A DNA stretch of 64,000 nt from Aestuariivita sp. GTDB lineage: Bacteria > Pseudomonadota > Alphaproteobacteria > Rhodobacterales > Rhodobacteraceae. The stretch spans positions 434,001 to 498,000 of the forward strand of contig JAGYKE010000005.1 of NCBI GenBank assembly GCA_018401465.1, read 5' to 3'. The notes below the pieces were generated by a model. That model was given only the letters and a program-made list of their open reading frames with translations. It did not search any database and had not been told where the DNA came from. The position numbers were made by a program, and so were the translations under genes. Positions 37,545 through 46,075 of this stretch are shown piece after piece; the first letter of the stretch is position 1, and the number at the start of each line of letters is the position of its first letter.

Positions 37545-37943
37545 ATGCCCGACGGAACTCATTCGATCGACACCGCGCCCGAACGCCCGCTGCAGCGGTC
37601 GCTCCTGCGCGGCTGGCGGCGGCGCTGCCCCTGCTGCGGCAAAGGCCACCTCATGAAGGGCTATCTCAAGGTCGCGCCCGTCTGCCCTGTCTGCCGCGAG
37701 GAGCTGTTCCATCATCGCGCCGATGACGGACCGGCCTATCTGACCATCCTCATCGTCGGCCACCTGATGGCACCGCTCCTGCATCTGGCCTTCGTGAAGC
37801 TGAGGCCCGATCCCCTCACGCTCTTCACCGTTTTCGCGGTTGGCTGCGTCGCGCTGTCGCTCTACCTTCTGCCCAGACTGAAGGGGGCGATCGTCGCGTA
37901 TCAGTGGGCGCGGCGCATGAACGGGTTCGGCGCGGCGGCCTGA
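37545..37943 (+). CDS. DUF983 family membrane protein
   Basis: Protein of 132 aa. The N-terminus has two CxxC-type zinc-ribbon pairs (RRCPCCGKGHLMKGYLKV and CPVCREELFHH), then two membrane segments (YLTILIVGHLMAPLLHLAF, LTLFTVFAVGCVALSLYLL), the DUF983 arrangement. The start is ATG 37545; the ribosome site is weak (AGGAAAA). Function unknown; the family is widespread in alphaproteobacteria. Next to a NUDIX gene 29 bp downstream. Confidence 0.85.
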   Translation: MPDGTHSIDTAPERPLQRSLLRGWRRRCPCCGKGHLMKGYLKVAPVCPVCREELFHHRADDGPAYLTILIVGHLMAPLLHLAFVKLRPDPLTLFTVFAVGCVALSLYLLPRLKGAIVAYQWARRMNGFGAAA

Positions 37944-37972
37944 ACGCCGGCAGCCCGGGGGACAACAAGACC

Positions 37973-38674
37973 ATGACCATCGACAAGACCGCTATCCGCA
38001 ACGCGGCCACGGTGATCGTGCTGCGCGACCGCGCGACCGCGCCGCGCATCCTCATGGGCCAGCGCGGGGCCGCGGCGGCCTTCATGCCCAACAAGTTCGT
38101 CTTTCCCGGCGGCGCGGTCGATCCGGCCGATGCCACCGTGCCGCTGGCGGGGATGATCGGCGAACCCTGCCATTCCCGGCTCGAGGATGACGCGCCCGCA
38201 GGCATGCAGCATGCGCTGGCCGCCGCCGCCATCCGCGAGGTGTGGGAGGAAACGGGCCTTATCCTCGGCCAGCCCGGCGCTTGGCCGGGCGAGCCGCCCG
38301 CCGACTGGACCCGCTATGCCGCCGAAGGCTTCGTGCCGGACGCGCGCGGTTTGCGCTTCGTCTTCCGTGCGCTGACGCCCCCGGGCCGTCCGCGCCGGTT
38401 CGACGCGCGCTTCTTTCTTGTCGATGCCGATCACGTGCGGGGCGATCTCGACGATTTCACCCATGCGACGGACGAACTGGCGCATCTGCAATGGATCCCG
38501 CTCGATCAGGCGCGGGCCTTCGATCTGCCCTTCATCACCGAGGTGGTGCTGGCCGAAATCGCCGCGCGTCTGGCCGAGGACGGCCCGCCGCCGTCGGTCC
38601 CCTATTTCAAGAACAATGACGAGGCGAGCCTGTTCAAGCGGCTCTACGGCCGCGAACAGCCCTTCCACGGGTAA
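37973..38674 (+). CDS. NUDIX hydrolase
   Basis: Hydrolase of 233 aa acting on a nucleoside-diphosphate-linked or CoA-linked substrate. The NUDIX box reads through AAAIREVWEETGLIL, with the catalytic REVWEETG; upstream FPGGAVDPAD is the usual beta-strand glycine pair. The insert between the GG and the REV segment is longer than in MutT, as in RNA-cap/CoA pyrophosphatase relatives of this size. Start ATG 37973 overlaps nothing; a longer frame begins within the DUF983 gene and was rejected. Confidence 0.87.
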   Translation: MTIDKTAIRNAATVIVLRDRATAPRILMGQRGAAAAFMPNKFVFPGGAVDPADATVPLAGMIGEPCHSRLEDDAPAGMQHALAAAAIREVWEETGLILGQPGAWPGEPPADWTRYAAEGFVPDARGLRFVFRALTPPGRPRRFDARFFLVDADHVRGDLDDFTHATDELAHLQWIPLDQARAFDLPFITEVVLAEIAARLAEDGPPPSVPYFKNNDEASLFKRLYGREQPFHG

Positions 38675-38678
38675 GCCG

Positions 38679-39581
38679 TCAGATCACCAGCACCAGAACA
38701 AGGATCGACAGCGTCAGAAGCCCCATGCCCGCGATCTCGCGCGCGGTGATCTTTTCGCGGAAGAAGAAGACCGAGGCCATCAGCGACAGGATCAGCTCCA
38801 CCTGCCCCAGTGCCTTGACATAGGCCGCGGTCTGCAGCGCGAAGGCCACGAACCAGCACAGCGACCCGCCCATCGAGGTCAGCCCGACCCACAGGGCCAC
38901 CCGCCGCGCCCGCCAGACCGCGGCGATCTGGCCGGGATCGCGCAGGCCGAGCCATAGGCCCATGACGGCCGTCTGCCAGAAGACCACGGCACAGAGCGTG
39001 ACGGAGGCGCGCAGGATCGGATCGTCGGCCGCAAGCTCCAGCGTCGCGCCCCGGTAGCAGACCGCCGAGATCGCGAACAAAATCCCCGATCCCAGCCCCA
39101 ACGCCACCGCACGACTGAACAGATGCCGCGTCCATGTGCCCTCGACCGCCGGATTCTTCGACAGAAGCAGCACCCCCGCCACCCCGATCAGAATGGCGGC
39201 CAACCCCGGCAGGCTGACGCCTTCGCCAAGGACGACCAGCCCCACCAGAACGGCCAGGATCACTTCGGTCTTCTTGAAGGTGATCCCGACGGCGAAGTTG
39301 CGCGACTGGAACAGCAGCACCACACAGACCGTGGCAAGGATCTGCGCCAACCCGCCCAGCGTGGCGAAGACGAAGAACCGCACGCCCATCGCGGGCACCC
39401 CCTGCCCCGTCGCCGCGACATAGGCCCAAAGACCCAGCGCGATCAGCGGCGCGGAATAGACAAAACGCGAGAACGTCGCCCCCGAGGCCGAAAGCTGCCC
39501 CATGCTGAGGTATTTCTGCAGCATGAAGCGCACGGTCTGAAACGATGCCGCCGCAAGGGTGAAGGGAATCCAGAGGCTCAT
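38679..39581 (-). CDS. EamA/DMT family transporter
   Basis: Drug/metabolite-transporter superfamily protein of 300 aa with ten predicted helices in two EamA repeats. Visible are QKYLSMGQLSASGATFSRF near the N-terminus, LVVLGEGVSLPGLAAILIG at the end of the first repeat and VELILSLMASVFFFREKITA at the end of the second. Substrate unknown. It lies 19 bases downstream of the desaturase gene on the same strand, so both may be one transcript. It converges on the NUDIX gene with 4 bases between stops. Confidence 0.85.
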   Translation of the reverse strand: MSLWIPFTLAAASFQTVRFMLQKYLSMGQLSASGATFSRFVYSAPLIALGLWAYVAATGQGVPAMGVRFFVFATLGGLAQILATVCVVLLFQSRNFAVGITFKKTEVILAVLVGLVVLGEGVSLPGLAAILIGVAGVLLLSKNPAVEGTWTRHLFSRAVALGLGSGILFAISAVCYRGATLELAADDPILRASVTLCAVVFWQTAVMGLWLGLRDPGQIAAVWRARRVALWVGLTSMGGSLCWFVAFALQTAAYVKALGQVELILSLMASVFFFREKITAREIAGMGLLTLSILVLVLVI

Positions 39582-39600
39582 GCCACCTTCTGCCGCTCCA

Positions 39601-40560
39601 TCAGCGCCTGCGCCAGAGCGGATGCGGCACCGGGTCCTTCGCAGTCAGGAAATGACGGCGGAAGACCTCCGCATAAGACCGGAAATAGTAGCCGTTGTTG
39701 CGGTCGAGGTACCGCGCGCGGTTCTCAGCAAACAACTTCGGCAAACGATACCACGGCAGGCGGGGGTGCATGTGATGCACGACATGGAAGTTATTGTTCA
39801 GAAACAGGAATGCCAGCGGGCCGCGATCCTCGATGATCACGGTGCGGCCGCGCGCGCGTTCATGCGCCTGATGTTCAAGGAAGGTACGGATCTTCAGCAG
39901 GCTGAGGCCCAGGTAGGCCGCGATCACATAGGCCCACAGGGCCATGTCGGTTGCAAGGATCACCCAGCCCAGAACCAGCGCCAGCCCCGGCACATGCAGC
40001 GCCCAGGCGAACCACACGGCACGGTCGCCGGCCGCTGCCGCGCGCGCTTCGGCGGCCATGAACCGCACCTGCCCAACGCCCGGGCCCAGCGCCATGCGCC
40101 CCAGGAGCGTGTTCTGCGCCGCGTAAAGCAACTTCTGCCAGCGAGGGAGTTCCTCCCAGTCAGCGGGGTCGAGATAATTCGATTCCGGATCGTCGAACGG
40201 ATCGGTCAGCCGCGCGTCCTGATGATGCGCCAGATGCAGATCGCGGAACCGGTTGTACGGAAAGGCAAGGTTCAGCGGCGCGAACATCAGCGCCTCGTTC
40301 AGCCCGCGCCACGGGAAAGGGTGCCCATGCAGCACCTCGTGGGTGAGCGAGGCATGGAACGCGATCAGCACCGCCGTCAGCAGAACCGCCACAACCGGCG
40401 CGAGCGGCCAGAGCCACGCCGTCACCGCCATCCACAGCGCGTAGGTGACGACGATCAGCGCGAAGGTGGACCATTCGATGCGGCGGGTCTGGGTGCAGCC
40501 GACACGCGGCGTCACCACCTCTGACTGCACCACCTGCGGCGGCGTCGCCTGTAGCGTCAT
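39601..40560 (-). CDS. Fatty acid desaturase-like protein
   Basis: Membrane di-iron desaturase of 319 aa. Three histidine boxes are present and in order: HEVLHGH, HLAHHQ and HVVHHMHP, with hydrophobic hairpins before and after. Length and box spacing suit acyl-lipid or carotenoid-type desaturase/hydroxylase (FA_desaturase). GGAGAG precedes ATG 40560. It is divergent to an XRE regulator, with a short shared control region holding repeated GTCACC motifs, so regulation by that protein is likely. The substrate is not determinable here. Confidence 0.87.
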   Translation of the reverse strand: MTLQATPPQVVQSEVVTPRVGCTQTRRIEWSTFALIVVTYALWMAVTAWLWPLAPVVAVLLTAVLIAFHASLTHEVLHGHPFPWRGLNEALMFAPLNLAFPYNRFRDLHLAHHQDARLTDPFDDPESNYLDPADWEELPRWQKLLYAAQNTLLGRMALGPGVGQVRFMAAEARAAAAGDRAVWFAWALHVPGLALVLGWVILATDMALWAYVIAAYLGLSLLKIRTFLEHQAHERARGRTVIIEDRGPLAFLFLNNNFHVVHHMHPRLPWYRLPKLFAENRARYLDRNNGYYFRSYAEVFRRHFLTAKDPVPHPLWRRR

Positions 40561-40598
40561 GATCTCTCCATGCGTCCGGAACGCTTCAGAGAGAACAC

Positions 40599-40663
40599 GG
40601 TCACATAGGCGTTACCATCCGGGAAATGGTCACCAAAACCCAAAACATGTGATATTTGTCACC
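40599..40663. promoter_or_regulatory. Repeated GTCACC/GTTACC motifs between desaturase and XRE regulator
   Basis: The shared 107-base control region holds GGTCACATAGGCGTTACC (40599-40616), TGGTCACCAAAAC (40627 onward) and TTGTCACCAAC (40657 onward); the last also forms GTGA-TATTTG-TCAC with upstream bases. The spacing of the two direct copies is 30 bases, about three helix turns. This suits an operator for the divergent HTH protein, controlling itself and the desaturase. Confidence 0.5.
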
Positions 40664-40667
40664 AACC

Positions 40668-41522
40668 ATGGAAATGATCGACAAACGCATCCGCGCCAAT
40701 GCCTTCCGGGACCGCCTGTCGCGCGCCATGGCGCGTAAGTCGGTCAGCCAGTCGGAACTGGCCCGTCGTATCGGGGTGGACCGCTCCACCATCTCGCAGC
40801 TATTGACTGATGGGGGGGCTCGGTTGCCCAACGCCCATGTGGTCGGCGCCTGCGCCCAGGCGCTCGGTGTCTCGGCGGACTGGCTCCTGATGCTGTCCGA
40901 CCGGCCCGAGACGACGGCGGAAATCCTCTCGACCTCGCTCAGCCTGACCGAGGCGCCGCGGGCGCTCATCGACGACCGCATCTATGCTTGGCATGTGGAG
41001 GCAGCGGGCTACAAGATCCGCCATGTCCCCGCGACCTTGCCCGACATGCTCAAGACGCGCGCGATGCTCGACTGGGAATATGCGCCGCATCTGGGCCGCA
41101 CCGCCGAACAGGCGATCGCCGCGGCCGAAGACCGGCTGGCCTTCATGCGCCAGACGCGGTCGGATTACGAAATCGCCCTGCCCCTCTACGAATTCGAGAC
41201 GATGGCGCAGGCGACAGGCTATTACCGCGGGCTCGACCGCAACATCCGCGCGGCCCAGATCGACCATGTCCTCGCCCTGTCCGAGGCGCTCTATCCCCGC
41301 CTGCGTCTCTATCTCTTTGACGCGCAGCGCGTCTTTTCGGCGCCGATCACCATTTTCGGGCCGCTCCTGTCGGTGGTCTACATGGGCAGCCATTACATGG
41401 TCTTCCGCGACCGCGACCGCGTCGACACCTTCACCCGCCATTTCGACCAGCTCGTGCGCGAAGCCGATCTCACCGCCCGCGACGTGCCCGCCTTCCTGAA
41501 AGACCTGCGCGCGGGGCTGTGA
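40668..41522 (+). CDS. XRE-family transcriptional regulator with large effector domain
   Basis: Regulator of 284 aa. The N-terminal HTH_3 domain is clear (KSVSQSELARRIGVDRSTIS, QLLTDGGARLPNAHVVGAC, LGVSADWLLMLS). The remaining 200 residues have no family I can name but contain IYAWHVEAAGYKIRHVPATL and DWEYAPHLGRTAEQAIAAAE. ATG 40668 is used; a TTG 12 bases earlier and a second ATG at 40674 are alternatives. It is divergent to a fatty acid desaturase, so a role in membrane lipid control is an inference from context. Confidence 0.85.
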   Translation: MEMIDKRIRANAFRDRLSRAMARKSVSQSELARRIGVDRSTISQLLTDGGARLPNAHVVGACAQALGVSADWLLMLSDRPETTAEILSTSLSLTEAPRALIDDRIYAWHVEAAGYKIRHVPATLPDMLKTRAMLDWEYAPHLGRTAEQAIAAAEDRLAFMRQTRSDYEIALPLYEFETMAQATGYYRGLDRNIRAAQIDHVLALSEALYPRLRLYLFDAQRVFSAPITIFGPLLSVVYMGSHYMVFRDRDRVDTFTRHFDQLVREADLTARDVPAFLKDLRAGL

Positions 41523-41578
41523 CAGGCCCCCCTGCTTCGTCTCGTCCCAAATACGCAAATCCCGCCCGGGACACGGGC
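41523..41578. repeat. Dispersed intergenic motif, copy 1
   Basis: The gap between the XRE and SDR stops (convergent) contains CCTGCTTCGTCTCGTCCCAA followed by ATACGC; its reverse strand reads GCGTATTTGGGACGAGACGA then AGCAGG. A similar word order (GATATTTGTGAACCCGAAGA then AGCAGG) occurs at 59609-59635. It looks like a short dispersed family near gene ends; it could help terminate both transcripts. Confidence 0.4.
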
Positions 41579-42337
41579 TCAGGGTTTGGGGTCGGGGTTC
41601 ACCGTGAAGCCGTCGACCGCGATCACCTGTCCCGACACCAGCCGCGCCGCGTCGGAGGCGAGAAACACCGCCATCGCCGCCACATCGCGCGCCTCGATGA
41701 GGCGACCCATCGCAGTGCCCTGCGCGTATCCCTGATAGACCGCGTCACGGGTCATGCCCTTGGCGGCGGCCTCGCGCGCCAGAACGCCCTCCATCCGCGG
41801 ACCTTCCACCGCGCCGGGGCAGATCGCGTTGGCGCGGATGCCATGGGGGCCCAGCTCCATCGCCACCGTCTTCATCAGCCCGATCACCCCCCATTTCGCC
41901 GCGGCGTAGGGTGCGCGGTGGGGAAAGCCGTATTGTCCGGCGGTCGACGAGGTGAAGATCATCGCCCCCTGCCCCGCCGCCTTCATCATCGGCGCGGCCA
42001 GTTTCGCGGCGAGGAACGCACCTTCGAGGTTCACCGCCATGCAGGCCCGCCAGTCTTCCAGCGCGATGTCCTCGATCCGCGCGGTCGGCCCGGCGACCCC
42101 GGCATTGGCACAAAGCGCCTCAAGCGGCCCTTCATCCCCGATCTCGCCCAGCAGGGCCGCCATCTGCCCCTCGTCCGACGCATCGGCCCGCCGCACCTGC
42201 CAGGCGGGCGGCAGGGCGGCGAGTGCCGCGTCGTCGATATCGGTCACCCAGACCTCGTAGCCAGCCGCCTCAAAGGCCTCGCCCATGGCGCGGCCCAGCC
42301 CGGTTGCGCCCGCGGTGATAAGGACCCGCCCCGTCAC
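41579..42337 (-). CDS. SDR family oxidoreductase of the carnitine operon
   Basis: Short-chain dehydrogenase of 252 aa. The cofactor motif is TAGATGLG, NAG appears as ANAGVAGP, and the active site is S-T-S-T then YAAAK (Tyr and Lys present). The start is GTG 42337, which overlaps the dehydrogenase-thioesterase stop by GTGA. Likely NAD(H)-dependent alcohol/ketone oxidoreductase acting with the carnitine genes, perhaps on acetoacetate or a related ketone; the substrate is inferred from position only. Confidence 0.87.
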   Translation of the reverse strand: MTGRVLITAGATGLGRAMGEAFEAAGYEVWVTDIDDAALAALPPAWQVRRADASDEGQMAALLGEIGDEGPLEALCANAGVAGPTARIEDIALEDWRACMAVNLEGAFLAAKLAAPMMKAAGQGAMIFTSSTAGQYGFPHRAPYAAAKWGVIGLMKTVAMELGPHGIRANAICPGAVEGPRMEGVLAREAAAKGMTRDAVYQGYAQGTAMGRLIEARDVAAMAVFLASDAARLVSGQVIAVDGFTVNPDPKP

Positions 42338-43809
42338 TGCGGCGCCCGGATCGCGGCGCCCGCTCCTTCGGGGTAAGGCAGCGACGCTTGCGCCGCCGCG
42401 ATCCGCGCCATCGCCGCCTCGATGTCGGCGGACGGCGCACAGGGGCGGCGGGTCTCAAGGCTCACATGTAGCAGGAAATGCTCGCCCGTGGCGACCAGCG
42501 TCTCGCCCTTCCACATGCGGTGGAAGAGGTGCAGCTTCTTGCCCGCCCCCAGCAGCATCTGCGTGGTGACGCGGATGCGGTCGCCCGCCAGCGCCTCGTC
42601 GATATGCCGGATATGGGTTTCGGCGGTGAAATAGCTGCCGCCCGACGCGATGTAATCGCTGTCACAGCCGATGATCTCCATGAAACGGTCGGTCGATTGC
42701 GCGAAGGCGTCGAGGTACCGGCTTTCTGTCATGTGGCCGTTGTAATCGGTCCAGTCGATCGGCACGGCGCGCGCCAGCGTCAGGATCGGCTGCGAAAGAT
42801 CGCCCACCGCGTCGATCCCGCCCGTCAGCCCCGCCGCCGGTTTCAACCCTTCATCATGCGCCTTGATCAGCCGCCCCGCGCCCCAGTCGCGCGCCTTCAA
42901 GGCCCGCATCATCGACACGAGGTTGTCGTCGCGGATGCGTTCAAGCTCGCGGATCGAATACTGCCCCGATTGTTCGTCCGACTGCCCCGCGATCAGGTCG
43001 ACCAGTTCGTCGGTGAAGTCGGGCACATCGGTCAGCCGCGTCCAGGGCCATTGCAGGCAGGGTCCGAACTGCGCCATGAAATGCTTCATGCCCGCCTCGC
43101 CGCCCGCGACGCGGTAGGTTTCGAACAGGCCCATCTGCGCCCAGCGGATGCCAAAGCCGTATCGGATCGCGTTGTCGATCTCTTCGGTCGTGGCGATCCC
43201 GTCCTTCACCAGCCACAGCGCCTCGCGCCACACGGCTTCGAGGAAGCGGTCCGCGATATGGGCGTCGATCTCCTTGCGCACCTGCAGGGGATACATCCCG
43301 ATCTCGCGGATGATGTCACCGATCCGCCCGCGCGTCGCGTCGTCGCTCGCCTGCGTCGTCACGATCTCGGCCAGAGGCAGCAGGTAGACCGGGTTGAACG
43401 GATGCGCCACGAAGATGCGCCCCGGCACCTGCGCGCCTTCCTGCAGTTCCGACGGCTTGAAGCCGCTGGTCGAGGAGCCGATCAGCACCTCGGGCCCCGC
43501 CGCCGCCTCGATCTGCGCCAGCACCCGGTGCTTGATGTCGAGCCTCTCCGGCACACTTTCCTGCACCCAGGACGCGCCTTCCACCGCTTCGGCTACCGAT
43601 CCGTGGAATGTCAGCCGCCCTTCGTCGGGCAGGGGCGCGTCGCTGAGGCCCGGCAGCGACCGGCGGGCATTGCCCAGCACCTCGCCGATCTTGCGCTCCG
43701 CCTCGGGGTCGGGGTCGGACACGCGCACGTTCCAGCCGTTCAGCAGGAACCGCGCCGCCCAGCCGCCGCCGATCACGCCGCCGCCGATGATGCATGCCGT
43801 CTTGGTCAT
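42334..43809 (-). CDS. Carnitine 3-dehydrogenase fused to betainyl-CoA thioesterase
   Basis: Fusion of 491 aa. Residues 1 to about 310 are a 3-hydroxyacyl-CoA dehydrogenase-type carnitine dehydrogenase: NAD motif CIIGGGVIGGGWAARF, SSTSGFKPSELQ, AHPFNPVYLLPLAEIV and a helical C-domain. Residues from about 350 are a hotdog thioesterase (IDWTDYNGHMTESRYLDAFA, FTAETHIRHIDEALAGDRIR). The reactions would be carnitine to 3-dehydrocarnitine, and hydrolysis of betainyl-CoA to glycine betaine; the intervening step is carried out by the cleavage enzyme upstream. Such fusions occur in Rhodobacterales and Rhizobiales. Last-but-one gene of the operon, 14 bases after a small membrane protein gene. Confidence 0.9.
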   Translation of the reverse strand: MTKTACIIGGGVIGGGWAARFLLNGWNVRVSDPDPEAERKIGEVLGNARRSLPGLSDAPLPDEGRLTFHGSVAEAVEGASWVQESVPERLDIKHRVLAQIEAAAGPEVLIGSSTSGFKPSELQEGAQVPGRIFVAHPFNPVYLLPLAEIVTTQASDDATRGRIGDIIREIGMYPLQVRKEIDAHIADRFLEAVWREALWLVKDGIATTEEIDNAIRYGFGIRWAQMGLFETYRVAGGEAGMKHFMAQFGPCLQWPWTRLTDVPDFTDELVDLIAGQSDEQSGQYSIRELERIRDDNLVSMMRALKARDWGAGRLIKAHDEGLKPAAGLTGGIDAVGDLSQPILTLARAVPIDWTDYNGHMTESRYLDAFAQSTDRFMEIIGCDSDYIASGGSYFTAETHIRHIDEALAGDRIRVTTQMLLGAGKKLHLFHRMWKGETLVATGEHFLLHVSLETRRPCAPSADIEAAMARIAAAQASLPYPEGAGAAIRAPQ

Positions 43810-43822
43810 GATGATGTCGTCC

Positions 43823-44095
43823 TCAGATCGTGCCGTCCCCGCGGACGGCGAAATAACCGATGGTCAGCAGCGTACTGACCGAGAAATAGACCACCCCCGC
43901 CACCGTCTCTTCCTCGGCGAATTCGGGGGCGAGGGCCGCGCCCAGAACCCCCGGCATGGCCAGAACCGACAGCGCCAGAAGGCTAAAGCCCGGATCGCGC
44001 AGGCCCAGCGCCGCGATGCCCCAGCCCAGCGCGGCCAGCGCCGCCGGGATCACCGGCAGCCATGCGATGGCCGTGATGACCCAGATCGGGCTCAT
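43823..44095 (-). CDS. Small membrane protein in carnitine operon
   Basis: Protein of 90 aa with three hydrophobic stretches: WVITAIAWLPVIPAALAALG, GFSLLALSVLAMPGVLGAAL and VAGVVYFSVSTLLTIGYFAV. It has no signal peptide and no recognised domain. ATG 44095 overlaps the cleavage-enzyme stop by ATGA, so it is co-translated with the carnitine genes. It might be a transport or assembly accessory; I do not recognise the family. Confidence 0.7.
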   Translation of the reverse strand: MSPIWVITAIAWLPVIPAALAALGWGIAALGLRDPGFSLLALSVLAMPGVLGAALAPEFAEEETVAGVVYFSVSTLLTIGYFAVRGDGTI

Positions 44096-45006
44096 GCCGC
44101 CTGCGGGGCCCGCTTCACCAGACCGAGCTTCGCGCGCACCTCGGCGGGGCCGATGACCCGGGCGCCCATGTTCTCGATGATCGTCACGGCGCGGTCCACA
44201 AGCTGGTCGTTGCGCGCCAGCACCCCCTTGTCGAGCCAGAGGTTGTCTTCCAGCCCGACCCGCACATTGCCCCCCGCCAGCACGGCTGCCGCCACATAGG
44301 CCATCTGGTTGCGGCCCAATGAGAAGGCGCTGAAGGTCCAGTCGGGCGGCACGTTGTTCACCATCGCCATGAAGGTGTTGAGATCATCCGGCGCGCCCCA
44401 GGGCACGCCCATGCACAATTGCACCAGCGCGGGGCCCTTCAGCACGCCGTCAGCCACAAGCTGCTTGGCATACCACAGATGCCCGGTGTCGAAGGCCTCG
44501 ATCTCGGGCATGACACCCAGATCGGTCATCATGCCGCCCATCGCGGTCAGCATGCCGGGCGTATTGGTCATCACATAATTTGCCTCGGCGAAGTTCATCG
44601 TCCCGCAGTCGAGCGTGCAGATCTCCGGCAGGCATTCGGCCACATGCGCCACCCGTTCAGTCGCGCCCACCATGTCGGTGCCGTTCGAAAGGGGCAGCGG
44701 GTTTTCGTTCGATCCGAAGATCATGTCGCCGCCCATGCCGGCGGTCAGGTTCAGCACCACGTCGGTGTCGCTGTCGCGGATGCGGTCAGTCACCTCGCGG
44801 TAATAGTCGAGCCTGCGCGACGGCGCGCCCGTGTCGGGGTCGCGGACATGGCAATGAACGACCGCCGCCCCCGCCTTGGCCGCGGCGATGGCGCTGTCGG
44901 CGATTTCCTTGGGGCTGCGCGGCACGTGCGGGCTGCGATCCTGCGTGCCGCCCGATCCGGTCACGGCACAGGTGATGAAAACCTTGCGGTTCATGGTCAG
45001 CGGCAT
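44092..45006 (-). CDS. Beta-keto acid cleavage enzyme (BKACE, DUF849), dehydrocarnitine type
   Basis: Protein of 304 aa. BKACE enzymes condense a beta-keto acid with acetyl-CoA to give acetoacetate and a new CoA ester; here 3-dehydrocarnitine would give betainyl-CoA. Seen: NRKVFITCAVTGSGGTQDRS at the N-terminus, the zinc-binding HxH in VVHCHVRDPDTG, NLTAGMGGDM, and VRVGLEDNLWLDKGVLA near the end. Start ATG 45006 has AGGAGG upstream. First gene of the operon and divergent to a GlxA/CdhR-type regulator, matching carnitine loci in other proteobacteria. Confidence 0.9.
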   Translation of the reverse strand: MPLTMNRKVFITCAVTGSGGTQDRSPHVPRSPKEIADSAIAAAKAGAAVVHCHVRDPDTGAPSRRLDYYREVTDRIRDSDTDVVLNLTAGMGGDMIFGSNENPLPLSNGTDMVGATERVAHVAECLPEICTLDCGTMNFAEANYVMTNTPGMLTAMGGMMTDLGVMPEIEAFDTGHLWYAKQLVADGVLKGPALVQLCMGVPWGAPDDLNTFMAMVNNVPPDWTFSAFSLGRNQMAYVAAAVLAGGNVRVGLEDNLWLDKGVLARNDQLVDRAVTIIENMGARVIGPAEVRAKLGLVKRAPQAA

Positions 45007-45035
45007 GGGTTCCTCCTGTCTGTCGCCCTGCAGAA

Positions 45036-45054
45036 TGGCGCGGCTTGCGCGCCA
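45036..45054. promoter_or_regulatory. Inverted repeat between BKACE and CdhR-like genes
   Basis: TGGCGCG-GCTTG-CGCGCCA, 7-base arms and a 5-base spacer, lies centrally in the 76-base divergent gap. It is a reasonable operator for the AraC/GlxA-type regulator, but no consensus is available here to test it. Confidence 0.4.
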
Positions 45055-45082
45055 ATTGTTTGCCGGATACGAACATATCTTG

Positions 45083-46048
45083 ATGTTTTCCGCACAAACC
45101 GTTCTCGGCCCCGCCTCCGGCCCGCTCGACGTCGCGATCCTGGTCTTCGACCGGGCCAATATCCTGTCGCTGGCCGCGGCCGTCGATCCGCTGCGCGCGG
45201 CGAACCGGCAGGCGGGGCGCGATCTCTACCGCTGGCGCTTTGTCACGCCGACAGGCGCGCCCATGCGCCTGACCGCCGGCATCGACCTGCCCGGGCCGGG
45301 GCTTGCGACGCTGGAGGCCGTGCCCTTCCTTGTCGTCGTGGCGGGCTTCGACCTCGAACGTCAGACGACGGCGGCAGTGCGCGCAGGGCTCCGCCGGATC
45401 GCCACCAGCGGCGCGACGGTCGCGGGCATCGACGGCGGCCCCTGGATGCTGGCCGAGGCGGGCCTTCTAGACGGCGAAGCCGCCACCACCCATTGGGAGG
45501 ACATCCCCCGCTTCGCCACCCGCTTTCCCGACGTCACCGTCGTCAGCGACCGCTTCCGCATCTCGGGCCGCCGGATGACCTGCGGAGGTGCTGCCCCCGC
45601 GCTCGACATGATGCTGCATCTGATCGCGCTGCGCCACGGCGCGGGGCTCGCAGACCGGGTCGCGGGCGTCTTCATCCACGACACCCCGCGCGAGGCCGCG
45701 CGCCCGCAGGCCCATCTCGGTGCTGATCCACGCCATTCGCGCCTGACCGCCGAAGCCTCGCGCCTGATGGCGGCCCATCTCGACACGGCCCTGCCTGTGC
45801 CCGAGATCGCGCGCCGCCTGGGCGTCAGCCCGCGCACGCTCGAATCCCGTTTCCAGTCCCGCCTCGGGACCAGCCCGCGCAGCCATTACCGCAGCCTGCG
45901 CCTGTCCGAGGCGCTGCGCCTCGTCACCCAGACCGAAACGCCCCTCATCGAGGTCGCGCTGGCCACCGGCTTCGGCAGTCCCGCCGCCTTCTCGCGCGCC
46001 TTCCGCGCGGCCCACGGCACCGCTCCGGGAAGCCTGCGGCGCAGATGA
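45083..46048 (+). CDS. GlxA/CdhR-type AraC-family regulator
   Basis: Regulator of 321 aa. Residues 1 to about 190 are a DJ-1/PfpI-like domain (LDVAILVFDRANILSLAAAV, GATVAGIDGGPWMLAEAGLL), and the C-terminal AraC HTH pair is clear (PVPEIARRLGVSPRTLESRF, TPLIEVALATGFGSPAAFSR). CdhR of Pseudomonas, which activates carnitine genes, has the same build. Start ATG 45083 is chosen since the protein core begins there; the ribosome site is weak. Divergent to the carnitine operon, so it is probably its activator, responding to carnitine or a breakdown product. Confidence 0.87.
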   Translation: MFSAQTVLGPASGPLDVAILVFDRANILSLAAAVDPLRAANRQAGRDLYRWRFVTPTGAPMRLTAGIDLPGPGLATLEAVPFLVVVAGFDLERQTTAAVRAGLRRIATSGATVAGIDGGPWMLAEAGLLDGEAATTHWEDIPRFATRFPDVTVVSDRFRISGRRMTCGGAAPALDMMLHLIALRHGAGLADRVAGVFIHDTPREAARPQAHLGADPRHSRLTAEASRLMAAHLDTALPVPEIARRLGVSPRTLESRFQSRLGTSPRSHYRSLRLSEALRLVTQTETPLIEVALATGFGSPAAFSRAFRAAHGTAPGSLRRR

Positions 46049-46075
46049 AAACCCTGCTTCTGTCTGCCCGCGCCG

